The position numbers and the translations under genes are program-made. This document shows positions 1-6,584 of a stretch of 17,583 bases of DNA, one piece after another. The stretch comes from UBA1672 sp023140905 (lineage in GTDB: Bacteria > Pseudomonadota > Alphaproteobacteria > Micavibrionales > Micavibrionaceae). Numbering within the stretch: the stretch's first letter is position 1; each line of letters opens with the position of its first letter. Where the stretch lies: positions 1 through 17,583 of the forward strand of contig DAOVWH010000026.1 of assembly GCA_030636745.1 (NCBI GenBank). The letters are read 5' to 3'. The notes beneath the pieces were generated by a model, which saw nothing but the letters and a program-made list of their open reading frames with translations, was not told the DNA's origin and ran no database searches.

Positions 1-1182
1 ATTTTTGAATCAGGATTGGAAGATTTGCTTAAACGCCAGATTGATGGTGGGCGTATTACATTTACAACAGATATAACGCAAGCTGTAAAAGGGTGCGATG
101 CTGTGTTTATTGCTGTAGGAACGCCTTCACATAAATTTAGCCGTGACGCAGATTTATCATATGTATATGATGCTACTCGTGAGATTGCTCAGAACATAGA
201 TAGTTATATAGTTGTCGTCAACAAATCTACTGTACCTGTTGGAACGGGGAGTGAAGTTGAACGTATTATCCGTGAAGAAAACCCGGATGCTGAGTTTGAT
301 GTTGCTTCAAACCCTGAATTTTTGCGGGAAGGGGCTGCTATCAATGATTTTATGCATCCGGATCGTGTTGTCGTTGGAACATCATCAGATCGGGCACGCG
401 ATATTATGCGTGAAGTTTATCGCCCCCTATATATTAATGAAACGCCGATTTTATTTACAAAACGTGAAACAGCTGAAATTATTAAATATGCAGCAAACGC
501 ATTTCTAGCCACAAAAATTAGCTTTATTAATGAAATTGCTGATCTATGTGAACATGTCGGAGCGGATGTTCAACATGTAGCTAAAGGGATAGGTTTAGAT
601 AGTCGTGTGGGACCAAAATTTTTACATGCTGGTCCCGGATATGGTGGTTCGTGTTTTCCTAAAGACACACTAGCTCTTACACGGGCAGGTCAAAAATATA
701 GCGTTCCACAGCGTATTGTTGAGGCCGTTGTGTCTGTTAACGAAGAGCGTAAAGCACGTATGGCTGATAAAATAATTTCTGCAGCTGGTGGTGATGTTCG
801 TGGTAAAAAGATTGGTGTATTAGGTGTTTCGTTTAAACCAAACACCAATGATATGCGAGATGCACCAGCGTTGACAATTATTCCAACGCTTCAACAAGCT
901 GGGGCGAAAGTTTCAGCTTATGATCCGGAATCCATAAATGAAGCTAAGAAGCTTATGGATGATGTGACATGGGGTGATAATGCTTATGATGTTGCCAAAG
1001 ATGCAGATGTTCTGGTGATTATAACAGAATGGAATGAATTTCGGGCACTTGATTTGGCACGCATAAGAGATGATATGGCTGGGAATCTCTTAGTCGATCT
1101 GAGAAACATCTATAAAACTCAGGATATGCATGGCAAAGGATTTGATTACGTATCTGTCGGGCGTCCGCGTATTAAAGAGTAG
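1..1182 (+). CDS. ugd: UDP-glucose 6-dehydrogenase, 5' end cut by the window edge
   Basis: Oxidises UDP-glucose to UDP-glucuronate with two NAD+, in the cytoplasm, supplying a precursor for surface polysaccharides. The frame is open from base 1, so the 393 visible codons are a C-terminal part. About 50 residues are missing, including the GxGxxG NAD-binding loop. The first visible residues (IFESGL) match the IYEPGL motif that follows the Rossmann start. Next come GTPS, KSTVPVGT, SNPEFLREG and the catalytic GPGYGGSCFPKD motif, whose cysteine codon is at 652-654. The C-terminal UDP-binding domain (GVLGVSFKPNTNDMRDAP, then a second Rossmann-like part) is complete and ends in TAG at 1180. The ADLSYVY and EVERIIREENPDA wording resembles alphaproteobacterial Ugd. 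A TTG at 16 could be taken for a start, but it lies inside the conserved motif and is not the true start. The product call is firm. Confidence 0.96.
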   Translation: MFESGLEDLLKRQIDGGRITFTTDITQAVKGCDAVFIAVGTPSHKFSRDADLSYVYDATREIAQNIDSYIVVVNKSTVPVGTGSEVERIIREENPDAEFDVASNPEFLREGAAINDFMHPDRVVVGTSSDRARDIMREVYRPLYINETPILFTKRETAEIIKYAANAFLATKISFINEIADLCEHVGADVQHVAKGIGLDSRVGPKFLHAGPGYGGSCFPKDTLALTRAGQKYSVPQRIVEAVVSVNEERKARMADKIISAAGGDVRGKKIGVLGVSFKPNTNDMRDAPALTIIPTLQQAGAKVSAYDPESINEAKKLMDDVTWGDNAYDVAKDADVLVIITEWNEFRALDLARIRDDMAGNLLVDLRNIYKTQDMHGKGFDYVSVGRPRIKE

Positions 1183-1273
1183 ACACAAAGGACAAAAGTA
1201 GGTTTGGCCTAGTTATTTGCCATTTAAAAAGCCGTAAATAACGATGGTGAAAATTACATTTAGGGGTATATAG

Positions 1274-2158
1274 ATGTCAAAAGATGTACTTGAAAATCTT
1301 GCGATGGTAACTGAAAATGTTGAAATAATCGCACGCTCAGCAGGGAAGATAATCTTTTCGTATTTTGGAAAGCCCAATACAAAATCAAGAATAAAAAAGG
1401 ATGGTTCGTTAGTTACAAATGCGGATGAAGAAGCGGAAGGTTATATCGTAGACGAATTAAAAAAGCGTTATCCAGGCATTTCCATTGTTGGAGAGGAAGC
1501 GTGTTCTGCAGGAAAAACGCCTGATTTAAAAGGCGTTGAGACATTTTGGTTAGTTGATGCGCTTGATGGGACTTGTGCCTTTATGAATGGTGATGAGAAT
1601 TTCACTGTAAATATTGCGTTGGTTCATCGTTACAAACCTGTGCTAGGGGTGATATATGCTCCAGCAAAAGATGAAATGTATTGTGGTTATTTGGCAGGAA
1701 AAAGGCGTGCTTATATTCGGCATGATAAGAATAAATATCCTGTAGACATTAAGACACGAGAGATACCGGAAGAGGGGATGACTGTTATGACTAGCGGTAA
1801 TCTTTCCGAAAAAGATTTATGCATAAGATTTATGAGACAATATGAAGATAAAATCGCTCGTACCATTCATCGTTACAGCTCTATTAAAATCTGTGATGTA
1901 GCTAGTGGGGCTGCTGATTTGTACTTACGAATTGGACCAACTAAATGGTGGGATATTGCTGCCGGGCATGCGATTATCTGTGCTGCGGGTGGCGATATTT
2001 ATGACATGACCGGGTATCCTATACTCTATGGCAAGAGAAACAGAGAAAATCTCTATAATACATCGTTTTTCGTGGCTTCAGGCGATGTTTTCTTTCAGAC
2101 TAAATTGTTACGTGAATTAATGGATTCTAATCCTTTACCGCTGCCATTGCCTTCTTAA
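1274..2158 (+). CDS. cysQ: 3'(2'),5'-bisphosphate nucleotidase, CysQ-like (inositol monophosphatase superfamily)
   Basis: Probably hydrolyses 3'-phosphoadenosine 5'-phosphate to AMP and phosphate, clearing the by-product of sulfate assimilation and sulfotransfer. The 294-residue length is slightly above the usual 250-270. The Mg2+ and Li+ type metal-site motifs of the superfamily are present: GEE at 73-75, D95-A-L-D98-G-T, and W226-D227 in the C-terminal motif WDIAAGHAIICAAGG. The segment SSIK (202-205) followed by ASGAADLYLRIGPT is the CysQ version of the substrate region. The usual DPLDGTKEF reads DALDGTCAF here, with both aspartates kept. The start is the ATG at 1274, with AGGGG at 1262-1266 seven bases upstream. 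The 91-base gap after ugd holds a weak inverted repeat (GTTATTT at 1212, AAATAAC at 1236) and no clear terminator, so cotranscription with ugd is possible. Another inositol monophosphatase-family specificity cannot be excluded. Confidence 0.88.
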   Translation: MSKDVLENLAMVTENVEIIARSAGKIIFSYFGKPNTKSRIKKDGSLVTNADEEAEGYIVDELKKRYPGISIVGEEACSAGKTPDLKGVETFWLVDALDGTCAFMNGDENFTVNIALVHRYKPVLGVIYAPAKDEMYCGYLAGKRRAYIRHDKNKYPVDIKTREIPEEGMTVMTSGNLSEKDLCIRFMRQYEDKIARTIHRYSSIKICDVASGAADLYLRIGPTKWWDIAAGHAIICAAGGDIYDMTGYPILYGKRNRENLYNTSFFVASGDVFFQTKLLRELMDSNPLPLPLPS

Positions 2159-2181
2159 AAGATCGGGATGTTTTGTATAAT
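2152..2181 (+). promoter_or_regulatory. Possible sigma70-type promoter for the exported-protein gene
   Basis: A perfect TATAAT lies at 2176-2181, 60 bases before the ATG at 2241. The best -35 is poor: TTCTTA at 2152-2157, three of six matches, 18-base spacer, overlapping the end of cysQ. The match is suggestive only because -10-like strings are common in AT-rich DNA. Confidence 0.35.
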
Positions 2182-2240
2182 GCGCATCAGTGTATTGATG
2201 TCTCTTGTCCTTGTTAAAGGAGCAGATTATACTCGTTCTT

Positions 2241-2978
2241 ATGGTGAAGAATTTACGTAGAAAATATAGTTCCATTTTATTTATCGCAATTTGTGTGAGC
2301 TTTGTTGTTGTGGCGCTTAGTGGAATTAGCTTGAGTAAAGCTTATGCTCAAAGTAGCAATGCAGATCAAGCTTGCGATGACGGAAAATATGATCCGTCAG
2401 ATTATAAAAAATGGAAAGAAACATTCAAAGCTACGCCCGTTGAAGATATGGTTTTTCGCAAAAATAAAAGAGGTTGTGCGCATAGAATGGCATTTACCAT
2501 GGTGCTGATTAAACATTTCAAAAGCGGTGAAGGCATTGATGATATTGCGAAATCTCCGATTCTTGGTCCGTATATGAACGAACAATATGATTTGATACGC
2601 GCAAAAGGTGTAACGAAAGCTCAGAAAGAGATGCTGGAAAGTTACCAAAGCTGTATTAAAGAAGCACCGGAAGATGAGGACCCTAGTGAGGAATATGATT
2701 TAAATATGCGTTACGGAGCATGTTCCAAACTTGATACAATTTTGATGGATACTGTTGAGAGCATAAAAAACCGCCGTAGCATTAACAGCGTTATGAGCAA
2801 ATATGAAAGAAGCTTTCCTGATCTCTCGGAAACTGCATATAGCGAAATTGAAGATCCCGTTCCTTTGTTTATTGGCAGGCTATATCAGAAAGCACAAAGC
2901 AGTGAGGCAGAAGGGCAAAACAAATATGATGTTCTTATCGAGTATGCGTCTCAGCTAGTCTTGGGATGTACTTTGTAA
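2241..2978 (+). CDS. Exported protein of unknown function with five mature cysteines
   Basis: I do not recognise this 245-residue protein. The N-terminus is a Sec signal peptide: a basic start (MVKNLRRK), a hydrophobic stretch at about 11-31, and an AYA|QS cleavage site after residue 36. It is therefore predicted to be periplasmic or secreted. The mature part has no membrane segment and looks mostly helical and charged. It contains five cysteines (45, 79, 138, 161 and 243), the last three residues from the end; an odd number leaves one free or intermolecular. An acidic stretch lies at 144-152. The ATG at 2241 is preferred over the in-frame TTG at 2205, because the signal peptide then starts directly with its basic region. 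The AAGGAG at 2217-2222 is rather far upstream (18 bases), so the start is not fully settled. The next gene is the 42-residue peptide, 108 bases downstream. Confidence 0.8.
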   Translation: MVKNLRRKYSSILFIAICVSFVVVALSGISLSKAYAQSSNADQACDDGKYDPSDYKKWKETFKATPVEDMVFRKNKRGCAHRMAFTMVLIKHFKSGEGIDDIAKSPILGPYMNEQYDLIRAKGVTKAQKEMLESYQSCIKEAPEDEDPSEEYDLNMRYGACSKLDTILMDTVESIKNRRSINSVMSKYERSFPDLSETAYSEIEDPVPLFIGRLYQKAQSSEAEGQNKYDVLIEYASQLVLGCTL

Positions 2979-3086
2979 CTCAAAAAGGTTGTGTGATTTC
3001 TCTGGCTTTTTTTAGGGGTAGAATGCTATATTTTAACAAGGGATGATAAACGGTTGGCAAATAATATATAAATATAGGGGGGAATA

Positions 3087-3215
3087 ATGTCTATTTTGAG
3101 AGATCTTGAGATGTTAGTAGCAGTTGCTTGTACGGCAGCTGGTGCAGAAGAAAATAGTCCTGAGCTAGGAAAAAGTGCTGGTGCAATTCCTTCTGGTTCA
3201 ACACTGGGTATGTAA
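3087..3215 (+). CDS. Small peptide of 42 residues, unknown function
   Basis: The frame begins with ATG at 3087 and ends with TAA at 3213. An in-frame TAG at 3075 excludes a longer N-terminus. The ribosome binding site is strong, AGGGGGG at 3076-3082, four bases before the ATG, which is the main reason to call the gene. The N-terminal part is MSILRDLEMLVAVACTAAGA, a short polar start and a mildly hydrophobic stretch with one cysteine. The rest is rich in small residues, with acidic ENSPEL and a Gly/Ser/Ala tail ending in GSTLGM. It is not hydrophobic enough to be a typical membrane toxin. The DLEM-then-GA arrangement faintly recalls double-glycine leaders of small secreted peptides, but the spacing is wrong and no exporter is nearby. 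The peptide converges with the ligase gene, with 31 bases between their stop codons. Existence is likely; function is unknown. Confidence 0.6.
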   Translation: MSILRDLEMLVAVACTAAGAEENSPELGKSAGAIPSGSTLGM

Positions 3216-3246
3216 TTCAATACAAATTGATGGTCATCTATAGCTC

Positions 3247-4482
3247 TTATTTTTCTTCTACGTGTTTAGGCGAAGTGGGGATGTGTATGTTTGATAGAAG
3301 TGTACTAAGCCCCAACAAAAACAAAAATTCCCCAACCCACCAGCTTTGCCATAAACCATAAGTCATGGAAGAAGTCAGCAATACAATAATAAACAGCACT
3401 GTTAGTGTTTTGCGAACAAGAATATCGTTAATGTGATAAAGTGCATAGATAAGATTACTGAGAATAATCATAGCGATAATTATGCCGATAAGGCCAAACT
3501 CCATCCATATTTGCACAGAGAAATTATGCGGGTGTAATACTGTGTTTTTCTCATTATAGAGATGCTCAAAATCAAAGTGGCGTACGTAATTTGTTGCTTC
3601 TATGCCATAGCCGTATATTGGATTATTCATGGCATATTGCATAATAAAGTGCCAGATTTCTACACGGTTTCCTACATAAGCTTGTTTAACCCAGTCATTA
3701 GCTTGTGCATAATTAATCAGGTGTTCATACATAAGATCGACAATTAAAGGTGTTGCCAACATAGAAAAGAGGACAGTTAATCCTAGAGTTATATAACTAA
3801 AGCGCCAGCGTGCCGGGAAAATAAAGAAACAAATTAATCCGAATACAAAAGCAATTTGTGCGGACTGGCTTTCGCTTAAAGTCAGCATGATAATAACCGA
3901 AATGCCGCTTATACTGGCCAGAAGAATTTTTTGTTTCTTTGTCCAATCCAGATTTTGGATAAATGGCAAGGAAAGAAAGAACGCAAACACACAGCAAATA
4001 ATGCCACGATTCATAACCGAAAGATCGATAGAAGCATTAGATCCACGATGGTGAAAAAGATAATAAATATGTAAGCCGCTCCACGAATCAAAAGCACAAA
4101 GTAATGCTGCTGCGATAAGTCCGGCTGGGAAAAGCCACGCATAAGGCTTTAATTCTCCTGTTTCCAATGCATTAAAGCTACTAACCAGTAATCCTCCAAA
4201 CAGCAACATGACACTTACAATTAAGGCATCACACAAAGAGTGCATTGGAGAAATAGACCACGTCACACTGATGAGTCCTAAAATACTGATTAATCCTGCA
4301 GAAAGATAATAAAGTCGGGAAATACGAAAGAGTTCTTTTTTTATAAATATAAACCAATAACTCGTTCCTAATCCTATTATAAGAGGCCAGAACGCTAGAA
4401 AACGAGGAAAATAAATGGAAATAACAGGAGTTAAGGACAATGCTATCATTAACATTAGAGGAAAACGGTTTTTGCTGGTCAC
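3247..4482 (-). CDS. O-antigen ligase / polymerase (Wzy_C, WaaL-type) polytopic membrane protein
   Basis: Inner-membrane glycosyltransferase-like protein that either polymerises O-units or joins a lipid-linked glycan to lipid A core on the periplasmic face. The 411 residues contain roughly ten hydrophobic segments, starting at 9-28, 33-47 and 58-74. A large periplasmic loop before the last segments (about 247-320) carries the family pattern R273-x-E-x-W277, G291-Y-G293, then H317-P-H-N320 and E328-x-G330. This is the Wzy_C signature. The start codon is GTG at 4482, supported by GAAAGG (4496-4491) eight bases upstream; the first ATG lies nine codons further in. It stands alone on its strand, convergent with the small peptide gene and divergent from typA. 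Ligase and polymerase cannot be told apart from sequence alone. No glycosyltransferase cluster is visible here, which slightly favours a ligase or a general Wzy-like role. Confidence 0.85.
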   Translation of the reverse strand: MTSKNRFPLMLMIALSLTPVISIYFPRFLAFWPLIIGLGTSYWFIFIKKELFRISRLYYLSAGLISILGLISVTWSISPMHSLCDALIVSVMLLFGGLLVSSFNALETGELKPYAWLFPAGLIAAALLCAFDSWSGLHIYYLFHHRGSNASIDLSVMNRGIICCVFAFFLSLPFIQNLDWTKKQKILLASISGISVIIMLTLSESQSAQIAFVFGLICFFIFPARWRFSYITLGLTVLFSMLATPLIVDLMYEHLINYAQANDWVKQAYVGNRVEIWHFIMQYAMNNPIYGYGIEATNYVRHFDFEHLYNEKNTVLHPHNFSVQIWMEFGLIGIIIAMIILSNLIYALYHINDILVRKTLTVLFIIVLLTSSMTYGLWQSWWVGEFLFLLGLSTLLSNIHIPTSPKHVEEK

Positions 4483-4538
4483 AGAACAAACCTTTCATTA
4501 TTTCTTAAAGAACTCATTTATTTAGATAGACAGACTTT

Positions 4539-4566
4539 AAACTATGTGCATGAAACTATGTGCATG
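4539..4566. repeat. Perfect 14-bp tandem repeat, two copies
   Basis: The unit AAACTATGTGCATG occurs twice head to tail, at 4539-4552 and 4553-4566. It lies in the 246-base divergent region between the ligase and typA, directly upstream of a consensus -35 box at 4572. It could be a regulator binding site or a simple duplication. Confidence 0.9.
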
Positions 4567-4571
4567 ATTAT

Positions 4572-4600
4572 TTGACACATATTGTTCCTATGTATGTAAC
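4572..4600 (+). promoter_or_regulatory. Likely typA promoter
   Basis: TTGACA at 4572-4577 matches the sigma70 -35 consensus perfectly. With a 17-base spacer, TGTAAC at 4595-4600 matches four of six -10 positions. Transcription would start near 4607, leaving a 5' leader of about 120 bases before the typA ATG. That leader contains an 11-base palindrome, CACTTAAAGTG, at 4687-4697. Confidence 0.45.
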
Positions 4601-4728
4601 AGCTTTTTATAAATGGAGCAGTGGAAAAACGCAAAAACTTTCTTTTTATTGGCATTTACCAGAGTTTTGTAATACATAATAGCGCGCACTTAAAGTGTAG
4701 GCATTATTTACAGGAGCCATATTTATCC

Positions 4729-6573
4729 ATGTCAGAGAATTTAAGAAACATTGCTATCATAGCTCACGTTGATCACGGGAAGACAACACTGATTGATTCC
4801 ATTATGAAACAAAGTGGAACTTTTCGTGAGAACCAGAAGGTTGATGAGCGCATTATGGATACAGGCGATCTGGAGAAAGAACGCGGAATTACTATTCTGG
4901 CAAAACCCACTTCAATTGATTGGGTGCATGATGATATGCGTACACGTGTTAATATCATAGATACACCGGGCCATGCGGATTTTGGTGGTGAGGTAGAACG
5001 TGTGCTTCATATGGCTGATGGTGTGATTTTGTTAATCGATGCAGCAGAGGGGCCTTTGCCTCAGACTAAATTTGTACTAGGTAAAGCTTTAGCTCAAGGT
5101 CTGTGCCCAATTGTTATTATCAACAAAATAGATCGCTCTGATGCACGCCCGGAAGAAGTCTTAGATGAAGTTTTTGATCTATTTGTTTCCCTTGATGCAA
5201 GCGATGAGCAATTAGATTTTCCTATCCTTTATGCTTCTGGTCGCGATGGGTGGTGTGTACGCGAATTGGAAGATGAGCGAAAAGATCTCACGCCATTACT
5301 GGAACTTGTACTGGAACATGTTCCTGCGCCTAATGTAGAAAAAGACAAGCCGTTTGCTATGCTGGCAACATTGCTTGGCTCAGATCCATTCCTTGGGCGT
5401 TGTTTGACCGGGCGTGTTGTGCAGGGAAGCGCGAAAGTTAATGACGCCGTTAAAGCTATTGATCTGGATGGAAAATTGGTTGAAAAAGGGCGCTTAACTA
5501 AATTGTTGAAATTCGAAGGTACTGAGCGTGTTTCTGTAACAGAAGTGAATGCCGGTGATATTATTTGTGTAGCCGGGCTAACAAAAGCATCTGTGGCTGA
5601 TACAATAGGCTCTCCGGCATTATCTATACCCATTGCTTCTACACCGATTGATCCGCCAACTATGGCTGTAACTATATCGGTGAATGACTCACCATTTGCC
5701 GGAAAAGATGGTACAAAGGTAACGTCTACAATAATCCGTGAACGTCTTTTATCTGAGGCGGAAATAAATGTGGCTATTACGTTCAGTGAAAGTGCTGATA
5801 AAGATTCATTCGAAATTGGTGGCCGTGGAGAATTACAGCTTGGTGTTCTGATTGAAACCATGCGCCGCGAAGGTTTCGAGATGAGCGTTTCCCGTCCGAA
5901 AGTTTTACTTAAAACAGGCGAGCATGGCGAAAAACTTGAACCCATCGAAGAAATCTATATCGATGTAGATGAAGAATATTCTTCCAGTGTGATTAATGCT
6001 ATGAACCAACGCAAAGCTGAAATGACAGACATGCGCAACTCCGGTGCAGGGAAAACACGTATTACATTTTTAGCTCCGTCACGAGGGCTTATCGGTTACC
6101 AAAGCAAGTTCATGACTGATACTCGTGGTACAGGGGTTCTTAACCGCTTGTTCCATTCTTACGCGCTCCATAAAGGAGAGATTGGTCAACGCCGTAACGG
6201 TGCTTTAATTTCCAGCGAAACAGGCAATGCCGTAGCTTACGCTATCTTTAACCTGCAAGATCGTGGTGTTATGTTCATCGGTCACCAAACGCCTGTTTAT
6301 GCAGGTATGATTGTAGGAGAACATAACCGCGATAATGACCTTGAGATTAACATTCTTAAAGGTAAAAAGCTCACCAATCACCGCGCTTCCGGATCTGATG
6401 AAGCTGTTACCCTTGTCACACCTCGCAAGAGGTCTCTGGAAGAAATGATGTCTTATATCAATGATGACGAACTTATGGAAGTCACGCCTAAGTCTTTGCG
6501 CCTGCGTAAAAAGCACCTTTGTCCGAATGAACGTAAGAAAGCTATGCGTGTTGCTATGGTAGTGAAAGAATAG
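4729..6573 (+). CDS. typA: Ribosome-binding GTPase TypA/BipA
   Basis: Translational GTPase of the EF-G family that binds the 70S ribosome and supports 50S assembly and growth under stress or cold. The 614 residues match the usual length of about 607. GTPase motifs are intact: G1 AHVDHGKT (12-19), switch I with ERGITI (51-56), G3 DTPGH (78-82), G4 NKID (132-135) and a G5 region with SGRDGW (170-175). A beta-barrel domain II, EF-G-like domains III and V, and the BipA-specific basic C-terminal domain (TPRKRSLEEMMSYI and LRLRKKHL) follow. The start is the ATG at 4729 (MSENLRNIAIIAHVDHGK), with AGGAG at 4712-4716. The frame is open 36 codons further upstream to a GTG at 4621, but that extension is not family-like. 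TypA ends 11 bases before the stop of the convergent ABC-F gene. Confidence 0.97.
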   Translation: MSENLRNIAIIAHVDHGKTTLIDSIMKQSGTFRENQKVDERIMDTGDLEKERGITILAKPTSIDWVHDDMRTRVNIIDTPGHADFGGEVERVLHMADGVILLIDAAEGPLPQTKFVLGKALAQGLCPIVIINKIDRSDARPEEVLDEVFDLFVSLDASDEQLDFPILYASGRDGWCVRELEDERKDLTPLLELVLEHVPAPNVEKDKPFAMLATLLGSDPFLGRCLTGRVVQGSAKVNDAVKAIDLDGKLVEKGRLTKLLKFEGTERVSVTEVNAGDIICVAGLTKASVADTIGSPALSIPIASTPIDPPTMAVTISVNDSPFAGKDGTKVTSTIIRERLLSEAEINVAITFSESADKDSFEIGGRGELQLGVLIETMRREGFEMSVSRPKVLLKTGEHGEKLEPIEEIYIDVDEEYSSSVINAMNQRKAEMTDMRNSGAGKTRITFLAPSRGLIGYQSKFMTDTRGTGVLNRLFHSYALHKGEIGQRRNGALISSETGNAVAYAIFNLQDRGVMFIGHQTPVYAGMIVGEHNRDNDLEINILKGKKLTNHRASGSDEAVTLVTPRKRSLEEMMSYINDDELMEVTPKSLRLRKKHLCPNERKKAMRVAMVVKE

Positions 6574-6584
6574 AGCTATTGTAG

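Noticed and set aside
1212..1242. Inverted repeat GTTATTT / AAATAAC between ugd and cysQ as a terminator
   Set aside because: The stem is only seven AT-rich pairs with a 17-base loop and no T-run follows.
3026..3220. 64-codon minus-strand frame opposite the small peptide gene
   Set aside because: It lacks a ribosome binding site and lies opposite a frame with a very strong one.
3217..3230. Inverted repeat TCAAT-ACAA-ATTGA between the convergent small peptide and ligase genes as a terminator
   Set aside because: Five AT-rich pairs are too weak and no T-run follows directly.
4613..4672. A 19-codon frame upstream of typA that could be a leader peptide
   Set aside because: No ribosome binding site precedes it and no attenuator-like stem follows; it is well within chance expectation.
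4621..4728. 36-codon N-terminal extension of TypA from a GTG at 4621
   Set aside because: The family begins with the sequence at 4729, which has its own AGGAG; the extension resembles no TypA N-terminus.
5229..5945. A 238-codon open frame on the minus strand inside typA
   Set aside because: It is fully antisense to the conserved typA coding sequence, its product is Ser/Thr/Arg/Pro-rich without domain features, and it is a typical codon shadow.
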